Positions 16,858-29,802 of a stretch of 64,000 nucleotides of DNA are shown here, one piece after another. The position numbers and the translations under genes are program-made. The notes beneath the pieces are model-generated. The model ran no database searches and was not told the DNA's origin. It saw only the letters and a list, made by a program, of their open reading frames with translations. Within the stretch, counting starts at the first letter, position 1, and every line of letters starts with the position of its first letter. Source of the DNA: Azospirillum sp. TSH64. GTDB taxonomy: Bacteria; Pseudomonadota; Alphaproteobacteria; Azospirillales; Azospirillaceae. The DNA lies in contig NZ_LGQW01000015.1 in NCBI RefSeq assembly GCF_003116035.1, positions 4,395,431 through 4,459,430 on the forward strand. Reading direction: 5' to 3'.

Positions 16858-17844
16858 ATGCATGGACCCGGGGTTGCAAAGGGCGGTTTGGCGGCAGGAC
16901 GTGCGGCGCTGGCCGGCCTGATGGCCGTGTTCGGGATGGCGGCCGGGTTGTCGGCGGCATCGGCGGCGGAACCCGCAAGCTGCCAGACGGTGAGGATGGC
17001 GGATCCCGGCTGGACCGACATCACCGCGACGAATGCGGTGGCGGGCACGCTGCTGAGCGCGCTGGGCTACCAGCAGAAGATCGAGACGGTCGCCGTACCG
17101 ATCATTTTCCAGGGGCTGAAGACCGCGCAGATCGATGTCTTCCTCGGCAACTGGATGCCGGCCCAATCCACCTTCCTCGACAAGCTGATCGCCGAGAAAT
17201 CCGTCGAGATCGTTCGACCGAACCTGGAGAACGCCAAATTCACCTTGGCGGTGCCGAAGGCAGTGGCCGATGCCGGTGTGCACAGCTTCGCCGACCTCGC
17301 CCGGTTCGGTGACCGGTTTGAAAAGAAGATCTACGGGATCGAGCCGGGGGCGCCGGCAAACCAGAACATCCAGCGCATGCTCGACAAGAAGGATTTCGGA
17401 CTGGAAGGCTGGACGCTGGTCGAATCGAGCGAGCAGGCCATGCTGGCCCAGGCGGTGCGCCGGACCCGCAGCAAGGATTGGGTGGTCTTCCTCGGCTGGC
17501 AGCCGCACCCGATGAACACCCGGATCGACATGACCTATCTCAGCGGCGGCGACGCCTATTTCGGCCCGAACTATGGCAGTACCACGGTCAACACCCTGTC
17601 CCGGCGCGGCTACGGCAACGACTGCACGAATGTCCACCGCCTGTTCGGCCAGCTCGCCTTCACCGTCGGGATGGAGAACGAGATCATGGCCGCCATTACG
17701 GACGACAAGAAGGCGCCGAAGGACGCTGCCGCCGACCATCTGAAGGCGCATCCCGACCTGCTCGGCCCCTGGCTGGCCGGCGTGTCGACCCGCGACGGCA
17801 AGGACGGCGCCGCGGCCGTGCGCACGGCATTGGGCCTGAAGTGA
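16858..17844 (+). CDS. choX: Choline ABC transporter substrate-binding protein (ChoX-like)
   Basis: Periplasmic receptor (328 aa) of the OpuAC/ChoX type. A signal peptide ends near AASAAEPAS. The aromatic and polar residues that cage choline in ChoX are recognisable: the Trp/Asp of DPGWTDI, Trp in GNWMP, Asn in PANQN and Trp in FLGWQPHP. A strong AGGAGG ribosome site precedes ATG 16858. The usual partner genes for permease (ChoW) and ATPase (ChoV) do not follow here, so the protein must use a transporter encoded elsewhere or have a different partner. Co-transcription with the sulfatase is likely. Confidence 0.9.
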   Translation: MHGPGVAKGGLAAGRAALAGLMAVFGMAAGLSAASAAEPASCQTVRMADPGWTDITATNAVAGTLLSALGYQQKIETVAVPIIFQGLKTAQIDVFLGNWMPAQSTFLDKLIAEKSVEIVRPNLENAKFTLAVPKAVADAGVHSFADLARFGDRFEKKIYGIEPGAPANQNIQRMLDKKDFGLEGWTLVESSEQAMLAQAVRRTRSKDWVVFLGWQPHPMNTRIDMTYLSGGDAYFGPNYGSTTVNTLSRRGYGNDCTNVHRLFGQLAFTVGMENEIMAAITDDKKAPKDAAADHLKAHPDLLGPWLAGVSTRDGKDGAAAVRTALGLK

Positions 17845-17884
17845 CGCAACCGTACGAAATGAGAACGACAAGGAGATGAACGAC

Positions 17885-17992
17885 ATGCTCGCCGCGTTGC
17901 GCGCATGGGTCCGGGCCCGCTTCCCGTCCTGGTTCCGTCCGTCCTACCGGCCCGAACGCCATTACATGCGAGGCCCCTCAGGCCGACGATAA
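17885..17992 (+). CDS. Possible 35-aa Trp/Arg-rich peptide after choX
   Basis: A short frame follows choX by 40 nt and has a good AAGGAG ribosome site 10 nt before ATG 17885. An ATG nine bases earlier also reads in frame. The product begins MLAALRAWVRARFPSWFRP and ends GPSGRR. It is strongly basic with three Trp and could form an amphipathic helix. I recognise no family. Its position at the end of the sulfatase-choX unit and the ribosome site support translation. Chance is possible at this length. Confidence 0.4.
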   Translation: MLAALRAWVRARFPSWFRPSYRPERHYMRGPSGRR

Positions 17993-18057
17993 GGCCGGAG
18001 CGTTCAATGGATGCTCGTTTTCATGATCCGGTCGTTCTGAGGCGCAGCGCCACCCTG

Positions 18058-18086
18058 GCCGGCCACCCAACCCATGGGCGGCCGGC
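18058..18086. terminator. Hairpin between choX unit and convergent aldehyde dehydrogenase gene
   Basis: Perfect 7-bp arms GCCGGCC and GGCCGGC enclose a loop that can pair further (CCCA/GGG). There is no clear U-tract. It lies between two convergent units and could stop the rightward transcript. Confidence 0.4.
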
Positions 18087-18100
18087 TTCACCGGAATCAG

Positions 18101-18119
18101 ATGGAGCACAAGGCTCCAT
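18101..18119. terminator. Small perfect hairpin just past aldehyde dehydrogenase stop
   Basis: ATGGAGC and GCTCCAT flank a 5-nt loop, 11 nt beyond the leftward dehydrogenase stop. Position suggests 3'-end formation for that gene. The U-tract of a classical terminator is missing. Confidence 0.35.
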
Positions 18120-18130
18120 CACAGGTGGTT

Positions 18131-19582
18131 TCAGGGCGCGTAGCCGACGGTCCCCTTGATCTCCAGGAACTCCTCCAGCCCGAAATCGGCATATTCGCGC
18201 CCGTTGCCGGACTGCTTGTAGCCGCCGAAGGGCGCGCCGGCGTCCCAGGCCGGGTGGTTGATGTAGACGTTCCCGCTGCGCATCTGCGCCGCCACCTTGC
18301 GGGCACGCTCCAGCGAGCCCGACTGCACATAGGAGGCGAGGCCGTAGGGCGTGTCGTTGGCGCGGCGGATCGCCTCTTCCTCGCTGCCATAGGGGAGGAT
18401 CGCCAGCACCGGACCGAAGATCTCCTCGCGCGCGATGGTCATGTCGTCGGTGACGTTGGCGAAGACCGTCGGCCGGACATAATAGCCGCGGTTCAGCCCT
18501 TCCGGGCGGCCGGGGCCGCCGGTGACGAGGTCGGCGCCCTCGGCGATGCCGGTCTCGATCAGGCGCTGGATCTTGTCGTACTGGACCTGGCTGACGACCG
18601 GACCGAGCCGGGTGTCGGCGGCGGACGGCGCATCGACCTTCAGCCGTTCGGCCGTGGTCTTCGCGATCTCGACCGCCTGGTCGTGCAGGGCGGCCGGCAC
18701 GAACATCCGGGTCGGGGCGTTGCACGACTGGCCGCTGTTGCTCATGCAGCTCTCGACGCCCAGCTTCACGGCGCGGTTCAGGTCGGCATCGTCCAGGATG
18801 ATGTTGGCGGACTTGCCGCCCAGTTCCTGATGCACCCGCTTGACCGTGTCGGCCGCCGCCTTGGCGACGAGGATGCCGGCCCGCGTCGATCCGGTGAAGG
18901 ACACCATGTCGACGCCCGGATGGCGGGCGATGGCCTCGCCCACCGTCGGCCCGTCGCCGTTGACAAGGTTGAAGACGCCCTTCGGCACGCCGGCCTCATG
19001 GACGGCTTCGGCGAAGAGGATAGCGTTGAGCGGGGCGATCTCGCTCGGCTTCAGCACCATGGTGCAGCCGGCGGCCAGCGCCGGCGCCACCTTGCACATG
19101 ATCTGGTTGATCGGCCAGTTCCACGGCGTGATCATGCCGACGACGCCGATCGGCTCCTTGCTGATCAGGGTGGAGCCGCGCAATTCCTCGAACGCGAAGC
19201 CTTCCAGCGTCTCGATCATCCGGGAGAGGTGGGCGGTTCCCATGGCCGCCTGCGAGCGATGGGCCAGCGTCTTCGGCGCCCCCATCTCACGCGACAGGAT
19301 GTCCGCGACGGCGTCGTAACGCGCCTTGTAGCACTCCAGCAGACGCCGCATCAGGGCGAGCCGCTCCTCGCGCGAGGTGGCGGCAAAGGCCGGGAAGGCG
19401 GCGCGGGCCGCGGCGACCGCCCGGTCGACATCCTCCGCCGTGCCCATCGCGATGGTGGCGAAGGCCTCCTCCGTCGCCGGATCGATCACGTCGAGCGTCG
19501 TGCCGCCCGCCGTCCCGGTCGCGGGCCCGTTCGCCGGATCCACCCAGGCGCCGTCGATGTAGAATTTCAGGCTGTTCGACAT
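18131..19582 (-). CDS. NAD(P)-dependent aldehyde dehydrogenase
   Basis: Aldehyde dehydrogenase superfamily enzyme (483 aa) that oxidises an aldehyde to an acid. Motifs in order: oxyanion Asn in TPWNWPINQ (about 150), Gly-rich FTGSTRAG, general-base Glu in [10 protein letters not shown] (about 250) and nucleophile Cys in [12 protein letters not shown] (about 285). The C-terminal [12 protein letters not shown] is also typical. The frame stays open far upstream, but [13 protein letters not shown] fits the family start. Being next to choline genes it might oxidise betaine aldehyde, yet it is convergent with them and its sequence resembles broad-specificity members, so the substrate is open. Confidence 0.9.
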   Translation of the reverse strand: MSNSLKFYIDGAWVDPANGPATGTAGGTTLDVIDPATEEAFATIAMGTAEDVDRAVAAARAAFPAFAATSREERLALMRRLLECYKARYDAVADILSREMGAPKTLAHRSQAAMGTAHLSRMIETLEGFAFEELRGSTLISKEPIGVVGMITPWNWPINQIMCKVAPALAAGCTMVLKPSEIAPLNAILFAEAVHEAGVPKGVFNLVNGDGPTVGEAIARHPGVDMVSFTGSTRAGILVAKAAADTVKRVHQELGGKSANIILDDADLNRAVKLGVESCMSNSGQSCNAPTRMFVPAALHDQAVEIAKTTAERLKVDAPSAADTRLGPVVSQVQYDKIQRLIETGIAEGADLVTGGPGRPEGLNRGYYVRPTVFANVTDDMTIAREEIFGPVLAILPYGSEEEAIRRANDTPYGLASYVQSGSLERARKVAAQMRSGNVYINHPAWDAGAPFGGYKQSGNGREYADFGLEEFLEIKGTVGYAP

Positions 19583-19730
19583 CCATGCCTCGTGTTCGTA
19601 CAGTGGCGGGAACGGCTGCCTGACCAGGGACCGGAGCAGCCGCTCCGCAGGTCGGAGGAAAATAGCCCTCCGCACGACAGACCGGAAGCCGCAACACACC
19701 GTTCCTGTCAGGGGTACCCAGCACGCCGCC

Positions 19731-23541
<3,811 letters not shown>

Positions 23542-23549
<8 letters not shown>

Positions 23550-23928
23550 GCTGCTGCTGGTCGAGGATCACGAGGAAATCTGGGACTTCCTGTCGCGCCG
23601 GCTGAAGCGGCGCGGGTTCGACGTCGTTCTCGCCTTCGACGGACGGCAGGGGGTGGACATGGCGCGCAGCGAGCGGCCCGACGTCATCCTGCTCGACATG
23701 AACCTGCCCATCATCGATGGCTGGACCGCCGCCCGCGAGCTGAAGGCGGAGCAGGAGACCTCCGGCATCCCGATCATCGCGCTGACCGCCCACGCCATGT
23801 CCGGCGACCGCGAGAAGACCTTGCAGGCCGGCTGCGACGACTATCACCCCAAGCCGGTCGATTTCTCCCGCCTGCTGACCCAGATCGACACTGCGATGCA
23901 GCGCCGCCCGCAAACGGCCGGGGAGTGA
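23542..23928 (+). CDS. Single-domain (CheY-like) response regulator
   Basis: Stand-alone receiver domain (128 aa) without an output domain. Acidic pocket ED near residues 8-9, phospho-Asp in [14 protein letters not shown] (about 53), Thr in ALTAHAMSG and Lys in PKPVDF are all present. It overlaps the hybrid kinase gene by 8 nt and has a GGAGGT ribosome site inside that gene's end, so the two are made together. It likely receives phosphate from the kinase and acts by protein-protein contact. Confidence 0.93.
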
Positions 23929-23935
23929 CCGCGGA

Positions 23936-24508
23936 ATGACCCAAGCCCCTCTCGGCCTGCTGAAGCGCCTTTTCGCCGGAGCGCCCGAGGCACCCGCCGC
24001 GGATGCCGCACCGGCGGTCGAACCTGCTCCGCCAAAGTCCCGCCTGGGTCACGAACCGGCGCTGCATGCGATGCTGGGCAGGCAGATCCTCGATGCCCAT
24101 CTGCGCAACCGCCACCAGCTGCTCGACCGCGCGCCCACCGACTTCCGGACCGCCGACGCAAACGAGACCCATCTGCTGGTCCTTGCCATGTCGGCCGCCG
24201 CCCAGGCCGACGGCGAACTGGATGCGGTTGAACGTGGCCGGATCCGGAGCAGGCTCGGCACCAGCAGCCTCGACGAGGAGGCCCGGAGCCGGCTGGAGCA
24301 GCTGGTGGACGAACCGCAATGCCTGGAGGAGCTGGTCCGCCGGATCGACACCCCGCGGCTGGCGGCGCGCTTCTACGCCGTGTCGCTGGCGACGGTCGAC
24401 AAGAACGCGCCGATCAACCGCTCCTACCTGCGCTATCTCGCCCAGCGCCTGGGCCTGCCGGCCGATCTGGTGGTCCGCCTCAACCGGCAGATGGGGCTGC
24501 GGCTGTAA
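23936..24508 (+). CDS. TerB/DUF533-like acidic helical protein
   Basis: Protein of 190 aa. A Pro/Ala-rich linker (about residues 15-37) precedes a helical domain of DUF533/TerB type. The Asp/Glu-rich segment ETHLLVLAMSAAAQADGELD matches the pattern of this fold (A-x-A-D-G-x-x-D-x-x-E), followed by helices ending YLRYLAQRLGLP. It starts 8 nt after the CheY-like gene, so it belongs to the kinase operon. The molecular role of DUF533 proteins is not established. It is convergent with the CBS-domain gene. Confidence 0.7.
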   Translation: MTQAPLGLLKRLFAGAPEAPAADAAPAVEPAPPKSRLGHEPALHAMLGRQILDAHLRNRHQLLDRAPTDFRTADANETHLLVLAMSAAAQADGELDAVERGRIRSRLGTSSLDEEARSRLEQLVDEPQCLEELVRRIDTPRLAARFYAVSLATVDKNAPINRSYLRYLAQRLGLPADLVVRLNRQMGLRL

Positions 24509-24536
24509 AGGGAATGGCGGGGCTTTCGTCCTTCCC

Positions 24537-24968
24537 TCACACATCCTGCCCGCTGGCGCTGAGTTCGCTCAGCGCCTCGCGGATGGTGTCGGTGTCCAGC
24601 AGCATGCGGCGCGAAATGTCGCTCAGCGTCAGCCAGCCGACCACCACCCCGCCCTCGTCCAGCACCGGCAGGCGGCGCACGTGATAGGCGCCCATGATGT
24701 CCATGGCGGTGGCCAGCGTATCGGTGTCGCGGCAGCTGAACAGCGCGCTCGACATCACGTCGCGCACCCGCACCCGCGTGTTGTCGCCGCCTTCCGCCAC
24801 CACCCGGAACAGGATGTCGCGGTCGGTCAGGATGCCGACGAGGTCGTCGGCCGATCCGACCGGCAGGGCGCCGACATCCAGTTCCCCCATAAGAGTCGCG
24901 GCGTCCTGCACAGTCGCGTCCGGCGAAATGAACTCCAGCGCCTTCGCCATGATCTCGGAAACCAGCAC
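24537..24968 (-). CDS. Tandem CBS-domain protein
   Basis: Small soluble protein (143 aa) made almost entirely of two CBS motifs, the first from about residue 8 and the second from about residue 78 (GAYHVRRLPVLDEGGVVVGW). Such proteins bind adenine nucleotides and regulate partners. The start is GTG 24968 (MLVSEIMAKAL), supported by a GAGGA ribosome site 8 nt before it; ATG 24950 is a fallback. The SLC13-type transporter gene lies upstream on the same strand, about 106 nt away. Confidence 0.88.
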   Translation of the reverse strand: MLVSEIMAKALEFISPDATVQDAATLMGELDVGALPVGSADDLVGILTDRDILFRVVAEGGDNTRVRVRDVMSSALFSCRDTDTLATAMDIMGAYHVRRLPVLDEGGVVVGWLTLSDISRRMLLDTDTIREALSELSASGQDV

Positions 24969-25074
24969 GGTCGTGATCCTCGTTGTTCAGGCCATCCGGA
25001 CATTGGACCTGGGGCCGGGCTTGGGCAACGGAGCCCGGCTTCCCATTGTTCCCCTCCCCGCCCAGCCGCTCCTC

Positions 25075-26841
25075 TCAGCCGCCAAGCGGCCAGACCATGA
25101 CGATCAGCCAGGTGCCCAGCGCCAGGATGATCAGCGACAGCGGCACGCCCAGCCGCGGATAATCGCCGAACCGGTAGCCGCCCGGCCCCATCACCAGCGT
25201 GTTGCACTGGTGGCCGATGGGCGTCAGGAAATCGCTTCCGGCACCGACCGCGACCGCCATCAGGAAGGGGTCGGGGCTGAGCCCCAGCTGCTGCGCCACG
25301 CCCGCGCCGATGGGCGCCATCACCAGCACCGTCGCGGCGTTGTTCAGGAACGGCGTCACCGCCATCGCCGCCGCCATGATCAGAGCCACGCAGGCCACCG
25401 CCGGAAGGCCGCGCGCGGCATCGGCCAGCAGGGTTGAGATCACCTGTGTCGCCCCGGTGCTCTCCAGCGTGCCGCTGACCGGGATCAGTGCCGCCAGCAG
25501 GACGATGATCGGCCATTCCACCGCATGATAGGCATCCTCGACGCTCAGCACGCCGGTGACGATCATCGCCGCCGCCGCCGCCAGGAAGGTGACCGCCAGC
25601 GGCGCCAGATGGAAGGCGAGGACCAGCATCGTGACGACCAGGATGCCGACCGGCACCCAGACCGGCCGGCGCCGGCCGAGCTGCAGCCTGCGCTCCGCCA
25701 GCGGGATCAGGTTGGCGTCGGCCAGCGCATCCGGATAGCGCTCCGCCGGCACCTGCAGCAGCAGCAGGTCACCCTCCCTGAACATCACATGGTGCAGGCG
25801 GCGGGCAAGCCGCTCCCCGGTCCGGCTGACCGCCAGCAGACTGACGCCGAAGCGCCGGCGCAGATCCAGAGAGCGGTCCGATTTGCCGGCCAGCGGCGAG
25901 TCCGGCGTCACCACCGCCTCGACCGCCAGCAGTTCGCCCTCCGCCCCCTCCAGGATGCCCAGCGGCTCCAGCGACGCGCCCTGGACGAGGCGTTGCAGGG
26001 CGGGGGCATCGCCTTCCAGCACCAGCACGTCGTCGGCCATCAGGGTCCAGTGCTTGTCGGGCACATAGCGGCGGAAACGCTCGCGGATCAGGCCGATCAC
26101 CTGGGCCTCGCCCTCCGCCAGGGCTTCCACGTCGCGAACGGTGCGCCCGACGAAGGAAGACCGGGCGGGAAGCCTCATCTCGCTGGCGTAATTCTCGACC
26201 GCGAAGGTCTCTTCCGCCGAGCGGGCGCCGCTGCGGTCCTGGGGCAGCAGGCGCCAGCCGACCATCAGGAACAGCAGCCCGACCACCGTGATGCCCAGCC
26301 CGACCGGCAGGTAGTCGAACATGGAAAATGGCTGGCCGACGATCTCCGTCCGCACGCGCGACACGATGATGTTGGGGGAGGTGCCGACCAGCGTCATCAG
26401 CCCGCCCATCAGCGAGGCGAAGGCCATCGGCATCAGCACCCGGTGCGCCCCCGTCCGGTGCCGCCGCGCCAGCTGCATGGTGATCGGCAGGAAGATGGCG
26501 AGCGCGCCGATGTTCTTCATCAGTGCCGACATGAAGGCCACCGACCCGCACAGGAAGGCGATCTGCCGCGTCGGCGTGCTGAGCTTCGCCGCCACCGGAC
26601 GCACCAGCGCGTCGATCACCCCGGACCGGGCGATCCCGGCGCTGACGATCAGGGCGGAGGCGATGATGATGACGATGTCGTCGGCAAAGCCGGAAAAGGC
26701 GTCCTTCGCGGGGATCAGCCCCAGGAACACGCCGGCCAGCAGGGCCAGCACCGCAACCACGTCGAACCGCCACCTGTTCCAGATCAGCATCGCCACCACG
26801 ATGCCCACCAGCGCGAAGGACATGAACTGCTGAAGGGTCAT
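25075..26841 (-). CDS. SLC13/DASS-type transporter with two RCK-C (TrkA-C) domains
   Basis: Inner-membrane anion/Na+ symporter-like protein (588 aa). Hydrophobic segments at both ends, including two re-entrant signature regions (SPNII near residue 130 and NNAATVLVMAPIG near residue 510), flank a cytosolic middle with two TrkA-C-like domains (about 205-290 and 300-380). This arrangement occurs in bacterial sulfate or other divalent-anion carriers. The substrate cannot be fixed. MTLQQF (26841) matches the usual family start; ATG 26880 would add 13 residues. Confidence 0.87.
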   Translation of the reverse strand: MTLQQFMSFALVGIVVAMLIWNRWRFDVVAVLALLAGVFLGLIPAKDAFSGFADDIVIIIASALIVSAGIARSGVIDALVRPVAAKLSTPTRQIAFLCGSVAFMSALMKNIGALAIFLPITMQLARRHRTGAHRVLMPMAFASLMGGLMTLVGTSPNIIVSRVRTEIVGQPFSMFDYLPVGLGITVVGLLFLMVGWRLLPQDRSGARSAEETFAVENYASEMRLPARSSFVGRTVRDVEALAEGEAQVIGLIRERFRRYVPDKHWTLMADDVLVLEGDAPALQRLVQGASLEPLGILEGAEGELLAVEAVVTPDSPLAGKSDRSLDLRRRFGVSLLAVSRTGERLARRLHHVMFREGDLLLLQVPAERYPDALADANLIPLAERRLQLGRRRPVWVPVGILVVTMLVLAFHLAPLAVTFLAAAAAMIVTGVLSVEDAYHAVEWPIIVLLAALIPVSGTLESTGATQVISTLLADAARGLPAVACVALIMAAAMAVTPFLNNAATVLVMAPIGAGVAQQLGLSPDPFLMAVAVGAGSDFLTPIGHQCNTLVMGPGGYRFGDYPRLGVPLSLIILALGTWLIVMVWPLGG

Positions 26842-26975
26842 CTGGGGTCCGTTCGTTGAGGTGCCCGAGGATAACCCCATGCCCCCCACCCGCGTTCCCG
26901 CAAAGCCTGCGCTCAGGCCCGGATGACCAGGATGCACATCGTCCGACGCCTCGGACTGCACTTTCAGCTTGCCCC

Positions 26976-28847
26976 CTAGGCAGCGATGGCCCGCCGGTCC
27001 CGCCCCGCGCTCTTGGCCGCATACAGCGCCTGATCCGCCGCCGCCAACAGGTCGTCCAGCGTGCTGCGCCGCCGCGTCACGCTGATGCCGATGCTGACGG
27101 TGATGGCCAGCATACGGTCCGGCACGGCCACCCGGGCCTGACGGACATCGGCCAGAAGCCGCTCGGCGATGCGGTCGGCGTCGGGACCGTCGGCGCCCGG
27201 CAGGATGATGGCGAATTCCTCGCCGCCCAGCCGCCCGAGCAGATCCCCGCCGCGCACCGCCTCCTGGAGAATGTCAGCCAGCATGCGCAGTACATCGTCG
27301 CCGGCCTGATGCCCGAAGCCGTCGTTGACCGATTTGAAATGGTCAGCGTCGATCATCAGGACACTGACCGGCCGTCCCTGGCGCCAAACCTCCTCCAGCA
27401 GCTCGGCGCCGCGCCCCATGAAGGCGCGCCGGTTCAGCAGCCCGGTCAGCGGATCGAGGTTGGCCAGCTCCCACAGCCTCTCTTCCTGCAGCTTGCGCTC
27501 GCGGATGTCGCGAAGCACGCCGACATAGATCGCCTCTCCCTCGCTGTGCGACGCGCCGAGCGTGAGCTCGACCGGAAACTCCACGCCGCTGCGATGGCGC
27601 GCCATCAGTTCGCGGACACCAGCCTGCCCGCCCCATCCGTGGCTCGCGACGTCACCGGGATCCTGCAGGTCGCGCAATTGACACGGCAGCAGCAGGTCGA
27701 TGGTCCGGCCGATCAAGTCCTCGGCGGCATAGCCGAACAGGGTCGTTGCCGCAGGGTTGAGAAACTGGATGGTGCCGGTGCCGTCCACCACCAGCATCGC
27801 ATCGCGCGCGGTGGAGACGAAAGCGGTCAGCCGCTCTTCGCTGCGCTGCAAGGCGGCCGTGCGTTCGACCACACGCTGCTCCAGCCGGGCGTTGGCTTGC
27901 GCCAGCTGGAGCATCGCCCTCCGCCGCCGGGTGACCTGACGGTAGAGCGTGGCGGACAGCACCGCACCGCCGCCGCTCAGCACCAGGTCCAGCAGGAAAA
28001 AGACCGGCAAGCGTCCGAGCCAGCCGCCGATCGCCTCCCGGGTTTCGATGTTCGCCGCCGCGATGATGCCGTAGCGGGGACTGACCTGATAGGCGCCGGG
28101 GCCGGTCACTCCCGGCAGGATGGAGCCTCGCGTCGTGCTGGCGGTCGTCCCCGGTTCCTGCCCATGGTGGAGGAACAGCGGCCAGTCGCCGGCCGGGCGG
28201 CCGAGGCAGTCCATGCTGGGCAGGCATCCGAACACGAAGCCGGACGGCGAAACGATTGCCGCCTGCATGCCCTCCGGCAGCGGAAACGCCTTCAGCATCG
28301 CGGAGAAGATTTCCGGGTCGAGGGCTGCGGAGACGATCCCGACGAGGCGGCCGAACCGGTCCTCGACCCGGCGGCTGACCGGCACCATCCATTGCCCGTC
28401 GGTCCGGCTGACGACCGGCTTTCCGATGAACAGGATGTCCGCACCGCCGTTCAAATGATACTGGACATAGTCGCGGTCATGCAGATCGCCGCCGACGGGG
28501 TGCGACGTGCGGGAGTCGTGGGTCAGGCGCCCGTCCGGCTTGACGACGAAAAGGCTTCGCAGGATCGGTGTGATCCGGTGCTGATGGACCAGAAGGCGAT
28601 GGATGTCGAACTCTTCGAGGTCCGCAATCCGTTCGGAAAACCGCATGAATTCCGACACCACGGACATGGTGCGGTCCGCGATCTCCAGCACCTCGTCCAT
28701 ATGCTCGGCACTGTGGGCCGTGGTGAGCGAGGCCAAATCCACCATCGACCGGATGTCGGCGCTGCGCTCCGCCGAGAGCAGGCCGCCGAGCACGCCATTC
28801 AGCAGGATGATCAGTCCGAGAGTCGTGGCGACCCATACCCGCTTCAT
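26976..28847 (-). CDS. Membrane sensor diguanylate cyclase (Cache-like, PAS, GGDEF)
   Basis: Protein of 623 aa that makes the second messenger c-di-GMP. An N-terminal membrane segment (about 5-25) and a second at about 300-320 bracket a periplasmic double-Cache-like sensor (for example DYVQYHLN). A coiled linker (ARLEQRVVERTAALQ), a PAS domain (about 370-490) and GGDEF (about 500-620) follow. The active-site loop is GGEEF, preceded five residues earlier by the inhibitory I-site RGGD, so the enzyme should be active and feedback-controlled. ATG 28847 (MKRVWVATT) was chosen because it places the membrane segment at the N terminus. Confidence 0.9.
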   Translation of the reverse strand: MKRVWVATTLGLIILLNGVLGGLLSAERSADIRSMVDLASLTTAHSAEHMDEVLEIADRTMSVVSEFMRFSERIADLEEFDIHRLLVHQHRITPILRSLFVVKPDGRLTHDSRTSHPVGGDLHDRDYVQYHLNGGADILFIGKPVVSRTDGQWMVPVSRRVEDRFGRLVGIVSAALDPEIFSAMLKAFPLPEGMQAAIVSPSGFVFGCLPSMDCLGRPAGDWPLFLHHGQEPGTTASTTRGSILPGVTGPGAYQVSPRYGIIAAANIETREAIGGWLGRLPVFFLLDLVLSGGGAVLSATLYRQVTRRRRAMLQLAQANARLEQRVVERTAALQRSEERLTAFVSTARDAMLVVDGTGTIQFLNPAATTLFGYAAEDLIGRTIDLLLPCQLRDLQDPGDVASHGWGGQAGVRELMARHRSGVEFPVELTLGASHSEGEAIYVGVLRDIRERKLQEERLWELANLDPLTGLLNRRAFMGRGAELLEEVWRQGRPVSVLMIDADHFKSVNDGFGHQAGDDVLRMLADILQEAVRGGDLLGRLGGEEFAIILPGADGPDADRIAERLLADVRQARVAVPDRMLAITVSIGISVTRRRSTLDDLLAAADQALYAAKSAGRDRRAIAA

Positions 28848-29198
28848 GGCGCCCCGTATCCCACAGCGTTCGGAGGAAACCATGCCAGCCGATAGGCTGG
28901 TCACGCAATTGGGACCAACCGCAGTCGCCGAACGACCGGCACCCGGCAACTGTATGGTGCTGCACAGCACTCGCTTCACGGTATCGGCTTACTTGCCATT
29001 CGGCTCCCATGGCAGAAGTTGTTATGGCGGGCCATAACTTGATCGACCACAGTATCACCGATGATATTCTGAATTCTTTTAAAACAACCACCCACGATAC
29101 CTGAATGGTTATAATTGGATTTTCCATGGACTCACGATTCGTGCTCTGACATCGTTCGCATACGAACCTTTACGGGGCAGGAAATGGGAGTCAGGGCA
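28848..29198. other. 351-bp divergent intergenic region, AT-rich
   Basis: Region between the diguanylate cyclase gene and the small oxidase-like gene. The part from about 29040 to 29130 is clearly richer in A+T than the surroundings and includes TATAAT at 29110-29115. An 18-bp dyad lies at 29021-29038. I see no convincing coding frame. It probably holds the promoters of both flanking genes. Confidence 0.5.
29021..29038. promoter_or_regulatory. 18-bp dyad GTTATGGC-GG-GCCATAAC
   Basis: Two perfect 8-bp arms around a 2-bp centre in the divergent promoter region, about 160-180 bp from either start codon. Compact symmetry suggests an operator. The regulator is unknown. Confidence 0.4.
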
Positions 29199-29606
29199 AT
29201 GAAAACTTCATCCACAAGTTTCAAGGTCGCATGCCTGTTCGCAATCGCCGGTCTCGGCATGGGCATTGGAATGGCGGCATCGCAGGATCACACCCTGATG
29301 CCGGCCCATGCGCACCTCAATCTTCTGGGCTGGGTGTCGCTGTTCCTGTTCGGCGTCTTCTACCGCCTGCATCCGGCCTTGGAAACCAGCCGTCTTGCAA
29401 TGACCCAGATCGTCGTCTGGAGTGTCGGCACCGCCTTCCTCACGGTCGCGGTGGCGGCGCTGCATCTCGGTTATGCCGCGTTCGAACCGGTCGCCGCGGT
29501 CAGCGCGCTGCTCCTGCTCGGCTCGCTCGGGCTGTTCTCAGTCCTGGTCTTCCGGTCCGGCAAGCTGCCGCAGCCGGCAACACGGGCGATGACCGCGGCA
29601 GAGTGA
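29199..29606 (+). CDS. Small four-helix membrane protein related to haem-copper oxidase subunit I
   Basis: Membrane protein of 135 aa with about four hydrophobic helices. The segment MPAHAHLNLLGWVSLFLFG (residues about 33-51) resembles helix II of cbb3/CcoN-type oxidase subunits, including paired histidines that bind haem in the parent family. Short proteins of this kind are often annotated as cytochrome-c-oxidase-like, but they lack the other metal ligands and cannot be a complete oxidase. ATG 29199 has AGGG about 6 nt upstream; ATG 29184 is also in frame. A strong hairpin terminator follows, so it appears monocistronic. Confidence 0.7.
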   Translation: MKTSSTSFKVACLFAIAGLGMGIGMAASQDHTLMPAHAHLNLLGWVSLFLFGVFYRLHPALETSRLAMTQIVVWSVGTAFLTVAVAALHLGYAAFEPVAAVSALLLLGSLGLFSVLVFRSGKLPQPATRAMTAAE

Positions 29607-29653
29607 GTCCTGAGGGTTCCGGGACCGCGCTCATCCGCTGTCCCGCAATGCAT

Positions 29654-29699
29654 ACGCAACGGGCGCGCACAGCTGGCGACAGCGGCGCGCCCGTTGCGT
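29654..29699. terminator. 15-bp perfect hairpin terminator
   Basis: ACGCAACGGGCGCGC pairs perfectly with GCGCGCCCGTTGCGT across a 16-nt loop, followed by TTTC. It lies 48 nt after the oxidase-like gene and separates it from the CRP-controlled cluster. Confidence 0.7.
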
Positions 29700-29786
29700 T
29701 TCAAAGGCGCGTCATCGGCTGGCCGGCACCGGCCGAGCGCCTGAATTTCGGCATAAAACAGCGCTGACCGGCAAAACACCGCTGTT

Positions 29787-29802
29787 TGTGGTGCGGCTCA
29801 CA
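29787..29802. promoter_or_regulatory. CRP-like site A and class II promoter for repeat-protein gene
   Basis: TGTGGTGCGGCTCACA, which on the other strand reads TGTGA-N6-CCACA. Its centre is 32 bp from the centre of a TAGGGT -10 element (29824-29829), the geometry of a class II CRP-dependent promoter with the site near -41.5. The start codon of the repeat protein follows at 29883. Confidence 0.7.

Noticed and set aside
18131-19582. Calling the aldehyde dehydrogenase BetB (betaine aldehyde dehydrogenase)
   Set aside because: Proximity to choline genes is the only support; it is convergent with them and no BetA, BetI or BetT gene is present.
23936-24508. Protein as a tellurite-resistance TerB
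   Set aside because: Only the general helical fold and acidic motif fit; no ter genes are nearby and DUF533 is the closer description.
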